This document shows positions 1 to 10,800 of a stretch of DNA of 22,800 bases, one piece after another. Under the pieces are notes generated by a model. That model had not been told where the DNA came from. It saw only the letters and a program-made list of their open reading frames with translations, and made no database searches. Position numbers and translations under genes: made by a program. Each line of letters opens with the position of its first letter. Position 1 is the stretch's first letter. Location of the stretch: NCBI GenBank assembly GCA_905397405.1, contig CAJPVJ010000579.1:1-22800 (forward strand), given 5' to 3'. The DNA is from Oppiella nova (lineage: Eukaryota; Arthropoda; Arachnida; Sarcoptiformes; Oppiidae).

Positions 1-360
1 AGGGCTTACCACTCATTACTATAACCGCATCATTTACCTGTTAAAGACATACTCAAGAGTTACGGTTAGTTCATAGAGTGGTATTTATAGTCCACTCAAA
101 TTTATAACTTATGTTAATATAAAAAAATTAATAACGTATTGAAGTTGTTAATACAATTTCAAAAATTATTATACAACACACAATGGTATATTTTTAAAAT
201 TATAAATTATATTTATTTATTTTTAAATTGAATAATAATTTTCCTAATAAAAATAAAATAGTAATTCTTAATTTTAGTGAAGTTGTATTTAATTAATAAT
301 AAATTGTATTTAAGTTTGTTAAATTTTCTGATTTTAAGTCTCAAATATGATTACTATATA

Positions 361-392
361 TTAATAAAATAAATAAAATAAAATAAAATAAA
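361..392. repeat. AAATA-type simple repeat
   Basis: The run consists of AATAA/AAATA units in the form aaataaaataaaataaaataa, an A-rich pentanucleotide microsatellite inside AT-rich spacer. No function is implied. Confidence 0.75.
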
Positions 393-1272
393 TGTATAAA
401 AGGATTTTAGCTCGATATTACAGTATAGGGTAACACAGTATTACAGTAATGCCTTTTTAACTTTTAACTAAATTAAAGTTTTTGAACGTTCAAGGGTTTG
501 TTATTACTTTTAACCCATTCTTTAATTATTATGTTCAGATTATCATATTTTCAATTTTACAATTCAACATACATACAATTTCTTATTTATAGAATAAATG
601 AGCACAATAATTTCCGATTTTATTGCTTGCTAGTTCAAAGTAGATTCATGTTGTATTTTGTGTGTTATTTATAATGTCGAATATTCAGAATTTACATCCT
701 TAATTATAAATAATATCTTACAAACATACAATGCAACAATGATTATTAAATTAAACAATATAAAGACTACTTTTAAAAATTCTTTATTTTTTATAAATTC
801 ATGTTTTTAATCATAACATAAATAATATTAATAATCATAATAATCATAACAATTTTGAGCAAATCTTAACATTTGCTAACATTAATAATATCTTATATCG
901 TATATTATCTGATTGATTGATGTTTTAAATAAAACAATTTAAAGTTACGCCAAATAAACTTAAATAAATAGTTTGATTTGAAAATAAATAACAATTTTAT
1001 TAGATATAAGAAAATAAGTTTTGATTAAAAAGCACTTTTAATATGAAAGCAAACATTTGGCGTAAAATAGATAAAACAAATAATTAAATCAATTGATCAA
1101 AATGTCCTAGAAATTCTAAAAATTGATGTTAATTTGGTATTGTTTATAACTTAAGACTTGGCACAAAAATTTTCAAAATTGAGTTAAAGTTTAAAGACAA
1201 ACAAATGTAAGAATTAATAATAAATTGATTAATTTTTAAATCATTCAATAATAAGATTACATTAAAAATGCA

Positions 1273-1278
1273 TTTAAT
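1273..1278 (-). terminator. Candidate vinculin polyadenylation signal
   Basis: The minus strand reads ATTAAA, the commonest variant hexamer, about 82 nt after the vinculin stop. A canonical AATAAA occurs further on at 996-1001 (minus strand). Either could be used; in DNA this AT-rich such hexamers are frequent by chance. Confidence 0.35.
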
Positions 1279-1359
1279 GGCAGTGAAACCACTGGACTGT
1301 TGTGTTAGTTGTGATTTACAATATTAACAATAAGTTTACTATTAATTACAAAAAACCGC

Positions 1360-4300
1360 TCAATACTGATACCAGGGTTGCTTCCGCACCCATCGCACCC
1401 GTAGGCCACTGTCCGTACGAATCTTGATGGAGGCGGCCTCACACGCGCGCACCGTCTCCTTCACCGATTGCATCAGATTCTGGGCGTTTCCCACCAACAT
1501 CTCTGTCGCCTCCTCGTCCTCCTCCGACCCTTTCCACCAAACATTTCATACATATTATAATTGCTGTCATTTGCTAATTAGTCTGTCAATTCAGTGTAAT
1601 TCTCCCAAATTAATCATCCCATTTATAAACTAACTATGCCTCAACAAGCACATATTCTTCATATTATATATCAAATGAGTCAATATTATTTATAACTGTA
1701 ATACTCTTATAACAAGATACAAATAACTGTAATGCTACAAAATCTAACTAACAAACTTTAAAATACATTATAAACTGAACCGGTAACATCTAACAAGTAA
1801 GAATTATTTAGAAATGTAAATCTTATACAATAAATTGACAACTTCAAAGAGTACAATGTTAAATGATTTGCTACAGAGAGTAGTTTGCCTTTAATGCAAA
1901 TCACTTCAAACACACTTTATAACTAAATTTTTTAACATTAAATTGTGAATTTTATACCAGTATATGTAGTAATTTAACATTGAATATAATTGCAAACAAG
2001 TAGACATACCCTGTGCACCCAACATTGTGGCTTTGACAGTGGATAAGATTCTTAATTGGGTTCCAATGGTTGGAATCCTTTCACAAACTTGAAGAATATT
2101 CTATAAAAATACAAAAGTATAGATTCATATATTTTTAATTAATATAAAAAATAGAGTTCGTAATGAAGACATACAGTTCGCATGCGTTTATCAGTGCAGA
2201 GCTTAGCCTGGTCTTTGGCCAGTCGTGTGACCTCCTCGGAGGCCTCGGCAATGGCTTTGGCGCAGGCAATCAAATCCTTTTTGGTACCGCCCTCTCCGCC
2301 ACACAACTGACTCAATCGGGCCATAAGGAGTGCCATCTTCTTGGCCGCAGCGATGATCTCATTCTCTTTACTCGACCACTGCTTCACTTCCAGATGCAAA
2401 TCATGGGCCGCCATCTGACGCAAGACAACAATAATTAGCACAAATCGCTCATCAAAAGTAGCGGACAGTCATGTGATAGCAATACCATAATTGGTTGGTT
2501 TGGTTGCAAAACAGGGAATTGTATTTCAAATTCATCGTCCGTTTCGGGCGGTGGAGGTCTGGGTGGCGCTGAGCCAGCCATTGGTGGTGGAGGACGAGGA
2601 GGTGCATAGTCTGAATTGTGGTGAATATTACATTAAAAATGTGTTTCAAAAATAGAAATCTCATGCAAATGCCATTAAAACCAATGAAAACTCCAATTTA
2701 AGGTACATTTAGGATATGAATTCATGCCTTTGAGAACTACAGGCAGCGGTAAATGGGTTAAGCCATTCACTATGATGTACTGTACAGTACAGTACAATAC
2801 AGTAATTCAATTAATGATTTACATGCTATTCAATGAATAAATATCTTATCATGTTTGAAGTCATGCTATAAGACATAGGATTGAGAGTCTGGGATCTAAA
2901 CATTAGCAAACGTGCAACCAATCAGTCATTCACTCGGAAACCGCTTTAATGATCGCAATGTCACTCAAGTCTACCTGTCTTTTCACTAAAAGTAACGACT
3001 GGTCTCTGAGTCTGTGTTTGAGGCACTTGTCTTTGAGTTTGAATATCAATACGAGTTTGAGTTTGAGGTATGAAATCATCCAAAGAAGAGAATATATCAT
3101 TGAAATCCGCTTCGGGTGTCAGCTCTTTGATTGGCTCCGGAGCTGACGATTACAATGAGTTTAGTTCAGGTCATCACAACATTTAATGTTTTCATTTTAT
3201 CAAGTTTTTTGTCAGGTTTCAACTTTTCAAGGAAAGGCATTTTGTTTAGCAAATTAATTATATAATAGATTACCGCTTATATAGAGTGAACTCATGTCCG
3301 GCAGGTCTACAGAAACGGCTTTCTTTACTTCTGCCACTGAATTGATTAACTAATTGACACAAAATATGATTACTATTTAGTAACCACTCATTTGGTATTA
3401 AATGAATGAATCTCTTAATCTTACGGCTCTATTAGAATCCCTCCAACGAGATATGGCTTTGGGATCAGATATATTAATGGCCACATTCTTGGCGTCCTGA
3501 ACCATAACGGGAACGGCTGAATGGAAAGGATATGTTACGTGTTATGGCATAATGTCTAACATGTACGACAAGAATATCTAAATCTATGACTGACTGGATT
3601 GCAACTCATCGGCTGCTCTGTTGACTCGACTGATGAAATTGGGGTCTTCAGAGTTGTCGGACTCCTGTTTGGCGACCATCAGAACCCGATTGGCCAGACG
3701 TGCAATATTAGAGGTGTTGTCAACCATACTCTGTTGCTGTCGGTTCACAATCGCATTCTCACACAAAGCCGTGTATTTTAATATCGAGTCCTCTGAACAC
3801 AATAAACAATACTTTAATCAAATAATACAAATTAAACAAATCATTAAATACCAGACGCTTTAATAAAGCTAACGGTGTCGACCGCCTCGTCCACCATATT
3901 CCTCATGTTCTGAATGGTGTCTGAGTATTGTTTTCTAAGATTCTCGAAGTGCTCATCGGCTGCCTTATTGTCGGGATGAGTGAGTCTGATTCGTCCGGCG
4001 CTGACCAACTGAGGGGTCAAACTCTCGATATGATTGGCAGATGTCATCAGCCCTTCGGCCAGTCGTTTATTGGGAGCACTGCCTGAGGCTACGTTTCGTG
4101 CCGTTTGTGCCGCTCGTTGTGAGAAGTTTGACAAATTGATGGCTTTGTCCTGGAAGTTGGCCTCTCTATTAGGCGTACCTTCCGGTGCTAATACAGCTTC
4201 GGTGAACTGCTTAAGAGGTGTTGTTATGTCTATGAAATCTTCGACCACTCGCGTGACTAAAGCCTTTTCTATTTGCTTCTTCAGCTCTTGGAGTTTGTTC

Positions 4301-6272
4301 GACAAGTTCTTAGCGATGGCGAGGGCTTGTGGTGTACTTCCCTGTCCGCGACGGCACAAGTCGTTCAATTGGCGACTCAATGACTCGACTTCATTACAGA
4401 GCCCTAAGATGTCCTGTCTCTGAGCGGGCAGACAGAACTGGGCTAACCTCCTGCCCTCGTCCACTATCGCTTGAATTGCTTGAGACCCTAATCCTTTGTC
4501 ATCAAACCCTGGGTTACCCAACCATTTGAGCGCCTGTTCCACTCGACCAGAAACAGTGTGCGCCGGCTGTTGAACACCACTTCGCTCCACGTTCTGAATG
4601 GCACGTCCGACCAATGCATTCAACTCTTTAAGCTTCAGATCGATACCTCTGGCGAGTGACTGGGCCTGAGGGGTGCCTCCTTTGCCCTCAGATCTCAATT
4701 CACACAAAGCATTAGTGGTAGCAGTGATGTCGCCCACCATTTTCCTAATGGCATCGCGGTCAGGGGGAAGGGCTCTTTCGGCCACCTTTAATGCATAATC
4801 CAATATTGAGCGCACAGACTTCTCTCCCACCCCTCCGACAACAGCCGTGGGATCTTCGAGCCAGTCGTGAGCCGTTCGTAGTTTTCCGAGGATTGCGTTC
4901 TGAAGATATTACACAAACGAGTCAATACATGTCAATACATGTCAATTGAGTCATATATACAGTACCTGAGCCTTCTTCATGCCCGTCAGGTTGTCGGCCT
5001 CCCACTCGTCCTCATCATAAGTGGTCAGTTGTAACACCCGAACGATTTCGTTGATCTCATCAGTCATTCTTTGAGTCAAATAATTCCTGTTTTCTGCGGC
5101 CTCTTCTGTCTTCTTACCTAAAAATATTCAATTCATTAATAGATTTAAGTCATGTGTCATGAAAATGGTGTTCTCACAGACCCTGTGCTAACAATTGGAC
5201 AGATATTTTCATGGCACAGATGAGAACAGGTGCTAATGTTTTGACCGAATCTAATGAGCGAATCAAGATCTCCCGGTGCACCTGATGTGTCAACTCTTTC
5301 TCTCTGTTGTCCACATCGCGCGACACTTTTGTTAAACTCGGACTCAAATCCTATGAAAACATGTGATTGTAATCATTGAAGACAATTAAAGTATTAAAAC
5401 AATACTTTCACGAATTGGACCAAATCTTCCATCGTTTCAATCACTTCCGCGACCGCCAAATAGTCCAACACTTTCTTACACTCTCTGATGATTTTCCTCA
5501 CTTCCGACTCATCGAAACATAACAACAAAGAAGAAGTTCCCTGAAGTATGCCTTTAAATAAATGAAGACATGAAGACAAATGCTATTTATTTGTTAAATC
5601 AAATCTAATATTTCAAACCTCTGGCGCCTTCGATGAGCTTTTTTCTGGCGGGTTGTGAATAGGGGTCTGATTTAAGGAGAGCCGACGCCTCCTCCAGCAG
5701 TTTGGCCGCCCGTTCCACTCGTTGAAGGGCTGCCGGCATATCCTGTCGGAGGATATTATCATCGCTGCTGTTGATGGTCTCTTTGCCCACTTTCACTAAG
5801 TTAGTCACAGCCCTACTGACCGCCTGAACCGGCTTTTCCAGGTCTGGCATTGCGTTCCCATCTTCGGCCTCCTCGTGAAGAATCACTAATCGAGAGACCT
5901 ATTCGTCCATACATTCAATCATTTGTTTAATCCACGGATTTTATATACAATTCAAACGATTACTTCATTATTATATTATAGGATATAGTGAACACTTAGA
6001 ATTGCGTGACAAAAGCGAATAAAATTAGCATGCTCATTTTTGAATCCATGACAAACTATGAATAGTTAATAAGATTTAGAGTAATGTATGAAAACTGAAT
6101 TTATGATATAATAAAACAATTAGAAGTGAATGAATTGGTTAATAATTAGGAAAGGGATGAAAGGGATGAAAGTGAAGGTAAAGAGACGGCAAGTAATATG
6201 AGAGGACAGACAGACCTGTTGGGCCACCGGTTCTAATATACTTTCAATAGTCTTGGTGTGAAAGGCAGGCAT
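1360..6272 (-). CDS. Vinc: Vinculin
   Basis: Vinculin is a cytoplasmic adaptor linking talin and alpha-catenin to F-actin at adhesions. I place coding exons at 6272-6216, 5898-5619, 5551-5406, 5350-5182, 5117-4966, 4899-3852, 3792-3595, 3516-3425, 3349-3274, 3142-2975, 2610-2486, 2414-2175, 2100-2010 and 1529-1360. They total 3012 nt (1003 aa plus stop) with consistent phases. The start [19 protein letters not shown] matches the family N-terminus (talin-binding head). Residues ~268-490 hold two ~110-aa central repeats, against three in vertebrates. The linker (~715-837) carries two PPRPPPP SH3-ligand motifs (799-805, 811-817) but no FPPPP. The tail (838-1003) contains the [19 protein letters not shown] helix and ends [11 protein letters not shown], one Tyr beyond the usual WYQ. 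Introns are mostly 55-80 nt; the longest are 317, 364 and 480 nt. The 3516-3425 exon ends at a weaker junction: its acceptor partner was chosen as TTAG|TTA because it keeps frame and aligns with vertebrate vinculin. It is not alpha-catenin, given the proline linker and tail. Confidence 0.96.
2776..2791. repeat. 16-bp perfect palindrome in a vinculin intron
   Basis: TGTACTGTACAGTACA is its own reverse complement. It sits in a short run of GTAC/AGTAC units (2776-2804) in the 364-nt intron between the exons at 2975-3142 and 2486-2610. Similar ACTGTACAGT strings recur elsewhere in noncoding DNA of the window. Confidence 0.8.
4921..4946. repeat. Short 10-bp tandem repeat in a vinculin intron
   Basis: The 10-bp unit gtcaatacat occurs twice, followed by a partial third copy (gtcaat). 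It lies inside a 66-nt intron and probably reflects slippage. Confidence 0.7.
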
Positions 6273-7895
6273 TTCTTGATTATTATTGCTTTAAAACATT
6301 GATTAAACACAAAATTTAATGATTTAATGATTTGTTGAATCAAATGAATGCAAATTATGGACACATTGTTAGTGTTGTTCACTATTTGTTGTATTTCTGT
6401 ATATATTGTATGAATGTATGGATTCCTATGGAAGCACTGAATGACAAGTTTTGCCTCAAATGGCATTCAAGGCGTTCTCTCTTTCATTCCTCTGACGTAA
6501 CGTCACATCACTTGAGGCCTGTCTTCAGGAGACCACACAATCCGATCTTAAGCTGTCTTACAGTCATATAACAAACATATTATTCATTTGTTATTTGTTT
6601 TTCACTTATCATTTAATTACGAATTTTTATTTATTTATTATTCTGTATAACAAATACTTTGTATTCAATTTGTCTGCAAATGAAGGAAAACTTTTTAAAC
6701 TACTTCTCCTCCTATACCTCCCATTCGTTTCAACTATCTTTGTCACAAAAAATTGTTTTCATACAGAAATCAAAATTTATTTTTATACTAATTATAGTTA
6801 CACAACACTTTGTCAACAATTTGTTTAAAATTATATGCTTTTGCAAAGAATTTTTGTTTATAAACCTTATTTTTTAATCAATTCTTGTTTTTATAAAAAT
6901 ATTTATATTTCAATTTGTGTTATTATTACACAACCTGATGTAATTTCTACTGAAATCAGTCCTTTTAGAGTAGTTTTCTAAGCAATTCGCTAAATATTTT
7001 AATCTTAAGTCAACTTTTGGTTTTATAAGTTATACTGTGGAATGTTTTGAAGCTTTTATATTAGAAAAGTTTAATAGAGTGTTTTGTCTGAATAAACTTG
7101 TTGCTTTTATAACGATTACTTAATAGTCTACTTTACAATACAAATTCTATACTCTACTAAATTATTTGATGAATACAACCATTGTATGTAATTTGGGTGC
7201 ATTGTATTGAATGGAAAAAGTGTGATAAAGTTGTATCTGAAGTAGCGATCAGTTGCTGTGAGAACAGTATACGAGTGGAAGGGATAGAGAATGTGTGCTA
7301 AGAATATATAGAGCAGTGGAGAGTGTGTCAGACTGTGAGTCCAATTATGGTGTCGGGCGTGTATGTGTGGGTCTGTAGGTCTGAGCGGTCTGTACACGCA
7401 ATCTCAATGGATGTGCTGATAATTAGATCCCATACCTAACTTGGATTTTAGATAAAAGTTTGTTTGTTAAGTCGACGCCTACGTTGTCATCAGTTCCGGA
7501 ACAACTGAACCCAACATTTGTTTTCACTAAACGAGAGCCAAGTTTTCGATTCAATGCTTACTTTCATTTGAGAAGCGATTCTGCAATGGATTGAAGCAAA
7601 CCATTCATTCGTTAGACGATAAATAAGTTATATTTTCTTAATTTGGCGTCACTTTTATCATTGGAAACAATAATTTTAATTCATTTTAAATTCAAATCGT
7701 ATGATAGACTTGTAATGTGTCTTAAATAACAAAATTTATCTCTAGATACTTCGTCTGTACTGTAAATATGTTTAAACAATGTATTTATGATTCTTATATG
7801 CAATGAAACAATGATTTCATAAATGAAAATATACACGAATTTGATTGAAAATTTGCGATAAAATACAGTATAAGTAAAATATTTGGTATAAATAA
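6273..7895. promoter_or_regulatory. Spacer between KDM4 3' end and vinculin 5' end
   Basis: Both flanking genes are on the minus strand, so this region must hold the KDM4 3' UTR (right side) and the vinculin promoter and 5' UTR. Bases 6570-7130 are very AT-rich and show nothing. Bases ~7130-7560 are clearly less AT-rich and resemble the composition of the KDM4/RpS11 promoter region (CACTC, CACACA on the minus strand), with a donor-like GTATGG read on the minus strand near 7432. This may be a distal vinculin promoter or noncoding first exon. The 89-codon open frame at 7128-7397 (minus) shows no family resemblance. For the KDM4 transcript a minus-strand ATTAAA lies at 7675-7680. Confidence 0.4.
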
Positions 7896-10800
7896 CTAAT
7901 GCCGAGAATTGCTGTCTTCGCTGACACCATATTGTCTATCGGTTGCCGTCGACTGCAATACAAACAAATAATGATTAGTTAAAGCAAACAATTAGCTCAT
8001 AAGGGAAGTCATGTCCGACCAGTTTGTATTTGACTCGTTTGGGCAGTTCTTCAGTGGTTGTATAGAAGTCCTCTCTCCTGACTTTGATCTGCGAGCCGTC
8101 ATCGAACACAATGGCATACATGAGAGACGTGTGACTACCCGTGTATTTGCCGTGCAATTGCTCCTTATTCCAGATCACTTCGACCGCATCCCCAATGTCT
8201 GGCGGGTCTCTCTCGCAGTCCCGGTTCTGGCAATCAATTAATGCATTGTTAGTGCCATCAGATCAGTGAAGAGGTGAGCAAACAATAAATACCAAAATAT
8301 CGCAACTCTTGAGTTGTTTAGTGAATGAGTTGTCGACAAAGTGGACATGGTGGAAAGTCTGCTCCAACCTGTCCACCACTTTCGCTCTATAGAACCGCTT
8401 GTTCTTGTGTTTAGCGATCACCGTCTCATTGGTCTCAACTTCAGACAACACTCTATCAGATACTTGTTTTTTGTTACTTTGGGCAACATTTGAACACTTC
8501 TTGCAGGCAATGGTGATGGGTTCGGGCCAATCACCCGCTGCGTACACCACTCCATGCCTGTGCCCACACGTCACGTGAAACGACGCAAAACACTTGCATT
8601 GAACACAATAACCGGCGAAATAGTCGACCATTTTATTGTCGGGATTGGATTTTCGACAATAAATACAACCCTTGAGTTAAGAAATAATATAATAAGCATA
8701 TTATAGCATATCATAAACCAAACCAATCCGTACATTGAATACCATTTTGTCAGTTCTTCGCGAAGGTTTCACTTCAGACAAATCGATTGGCTTTTTGTCG
8801 ATTCCGTTCACAAACTTCACGTCCGGTATGAGAAGAGCACAGGAGATGTGCACCCATTGCTTGTCACCGCTTTCGTCCATCTCTGTCGTCTCCTTCAGTG
8901 GACCACCTCTTAGTGGACAGAGACTGCAAAATGCAAAATACTGTCTGTTGGCACACCTGTCACACCTCCAGTTCCGTTCCGATCCATCGAATAACAGATT
9001 TGAAACGCCATAACACACTAAATGTATATCAAATGCAAATTATAAGCATATATCATAAAACTGCTTAAAAGCATCCATACCTGAGTGAACACATACTCTG
9101 CAGTCCATGCAGACAATCAAAGGTGAGGTATCTCTGGAGTCAAGGAGAGTGTTCTCGTCCTTGACTTTGGAAGTGAATGCAACGCTTGGAATGAGGATTG
9201 GACTCGACTTTGGCGGAGACCACGACTCCAACTCCGATAAGCGGACACTTGGCATGAGTTGGTAAGGCTTGAGTAGATTGCAAACGGCGCAGTGGGCGCC
9301 TATGGTTGACATACAGGTGTTGAACCAAATCTCGTCTGAGAAACCCTGGGGAGACGGACCACAACTTAATGGTGTGTATTGTAATGTCTTCTTTGTGATC
9401 TCTTCTAAAACCGTCAAATTCTGAGGCAAATAGTAATTAAAATAATTTATATTTAGTATATATTGGTATATATTTAGCAATAGTTATATATTGCTGCCAT
9501 CAATAAAGTATTCTTTCATCAAATTTACCGGATATTAGCCATATTTACATCAAATAGTCTGATAGAGTATATGAAATAATTAACAAATAGACGATTCAAG
9601 GAAAGGAAAGTGCATTTGTTCATCAGATTAGACCACAATGTCGTGGCCATAGTTCTGGAGTGACCACAACTCATACATTCTACCATTCTATCCAAGATAC
9701 CATTCTTTAACACTTAACAGTATTTTTCTTTCTGGAGTCATATTTGTCTTTTGGTTCAATATTTAAAAATATTCTTAAATATATTCTTTAGAATACTAAT
9801 TATGTTCCCTGGTCCATATTAGTATTACAATATTTGATTCAGTTTAGTTAAATAAATAGCTAACCAAAGGAGTGTCTGTAGAGCATACTGTTCCCAAATT
9901 GGCTCATAAACTTTGTAACATTAGAAAGTGAGTGAAAGTTTTACAGTTCACATTATTTTCATTTCAAATCATAAGTTACTGTATTTCAATACTGACAAAA
10001 TGTGTTCATATAAAAACCACAACCTTATAACTACACGAATGAAACCCATGGAGTCCATAGGTTTTGCATATCTTAGAAACTTAAAAATTCATATCTGTTT
10101 TTCATAGTTTGTTAAAAAGTTGCTTTTCTAATGTTCAAAGTTTTAATATTAACAGGTGATCATAAAAACAAGACAAATTATAATGCTGTTTGTGACTATA
10201 AAATACTTTATCTACTAATAATCTATGGTATTATAAAATTATCAATTGTCTGTATAAATTCAAATTATTTAAGGCGCCAGCATGCTGTAGATATGACAAT
10301 ATGTATCACTCAGTTTATATAAAAACTTATGGTATCTCTAAAACTTTTTGCTTCAAGTAAAGATAGCTATAATACAAGATTTAGTCGAAAGTAACCAATT
10401 CATGAATACATATTTATATTTAATAAACTCATGTAATTGTCATCAATAGTAATGGTTTGATGACCTAAAGTGACTAAATAGGAGCAACAATTGAAATGAG
10501 AAAAAGGGCTAACCTTTGGGACAATATGTGGCAGATCTGCTCGAAATTGGTTCGAATAAGTCTTATTAGGAAATAATTTATGAAATGATTGACAAAAGTA
10601 TGGTTTGATAAACGAATCTTTAATATATGTATATATTATATAATAATCAAGTTCTAATATATTATAAGTTTTATAAACAATTTTCAGAAACAATAAGTTA
10701 TTAATAGGTATTATATTTAACAATAAAATCAAAACTAAAGCTTATTTGAAGACAATTTGAGCGCAAAATTTGTCACATTTTGTCAAATGAAAAACGATAA

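Larger units (their letters stand above)
1..1359. other. AT-rich spacer downstream of vinculin
   Basis: This stretch is very AT-rich and has no supportable gene. It should contain the vinculin 3' UTR at its right end. The first ~95 bases are less AT-rich. Read on the minus strand they contain a TATAAATA string (about 84-91), an ATG, an acceptor-like TTTAACAG and a donor-like GTAAGC near base 8. This could be the edge of another minus-strand gene leaving the window, but nothing confirms it. Confidence 0.6.

Noticed and set aside
3331-3338. Vinculin acceptor at TTCAG|TGGCAG
   Set aside because: It breaks the reading frame with the upstream exon; TTAG|TTA thirteen bases upstream keeps frame and aligns residue for residue with vertebrate vinculin.
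7128-7397. 89-codon minus-strand open frame
   Set aside because: Composition is that of UTR or promoter DNA, with no domain and no splice support.
9886-9935. Possible extra KDM4 exon reading [16 protein letters not shown] on the minus strand
   Set aside because: It resembles a KDM4 PLW-type motif, but its donor leaves two extra bases while both flanking exons are phase 0, and the [15 protein letters not shown] segment in the next exon already occupies the matching place.
10545-10560. GGTTCGAAT-like T-loop of a tRNA
   Set aside because: The flanking bases do not form a T-stem or acceptor stem on either strand.
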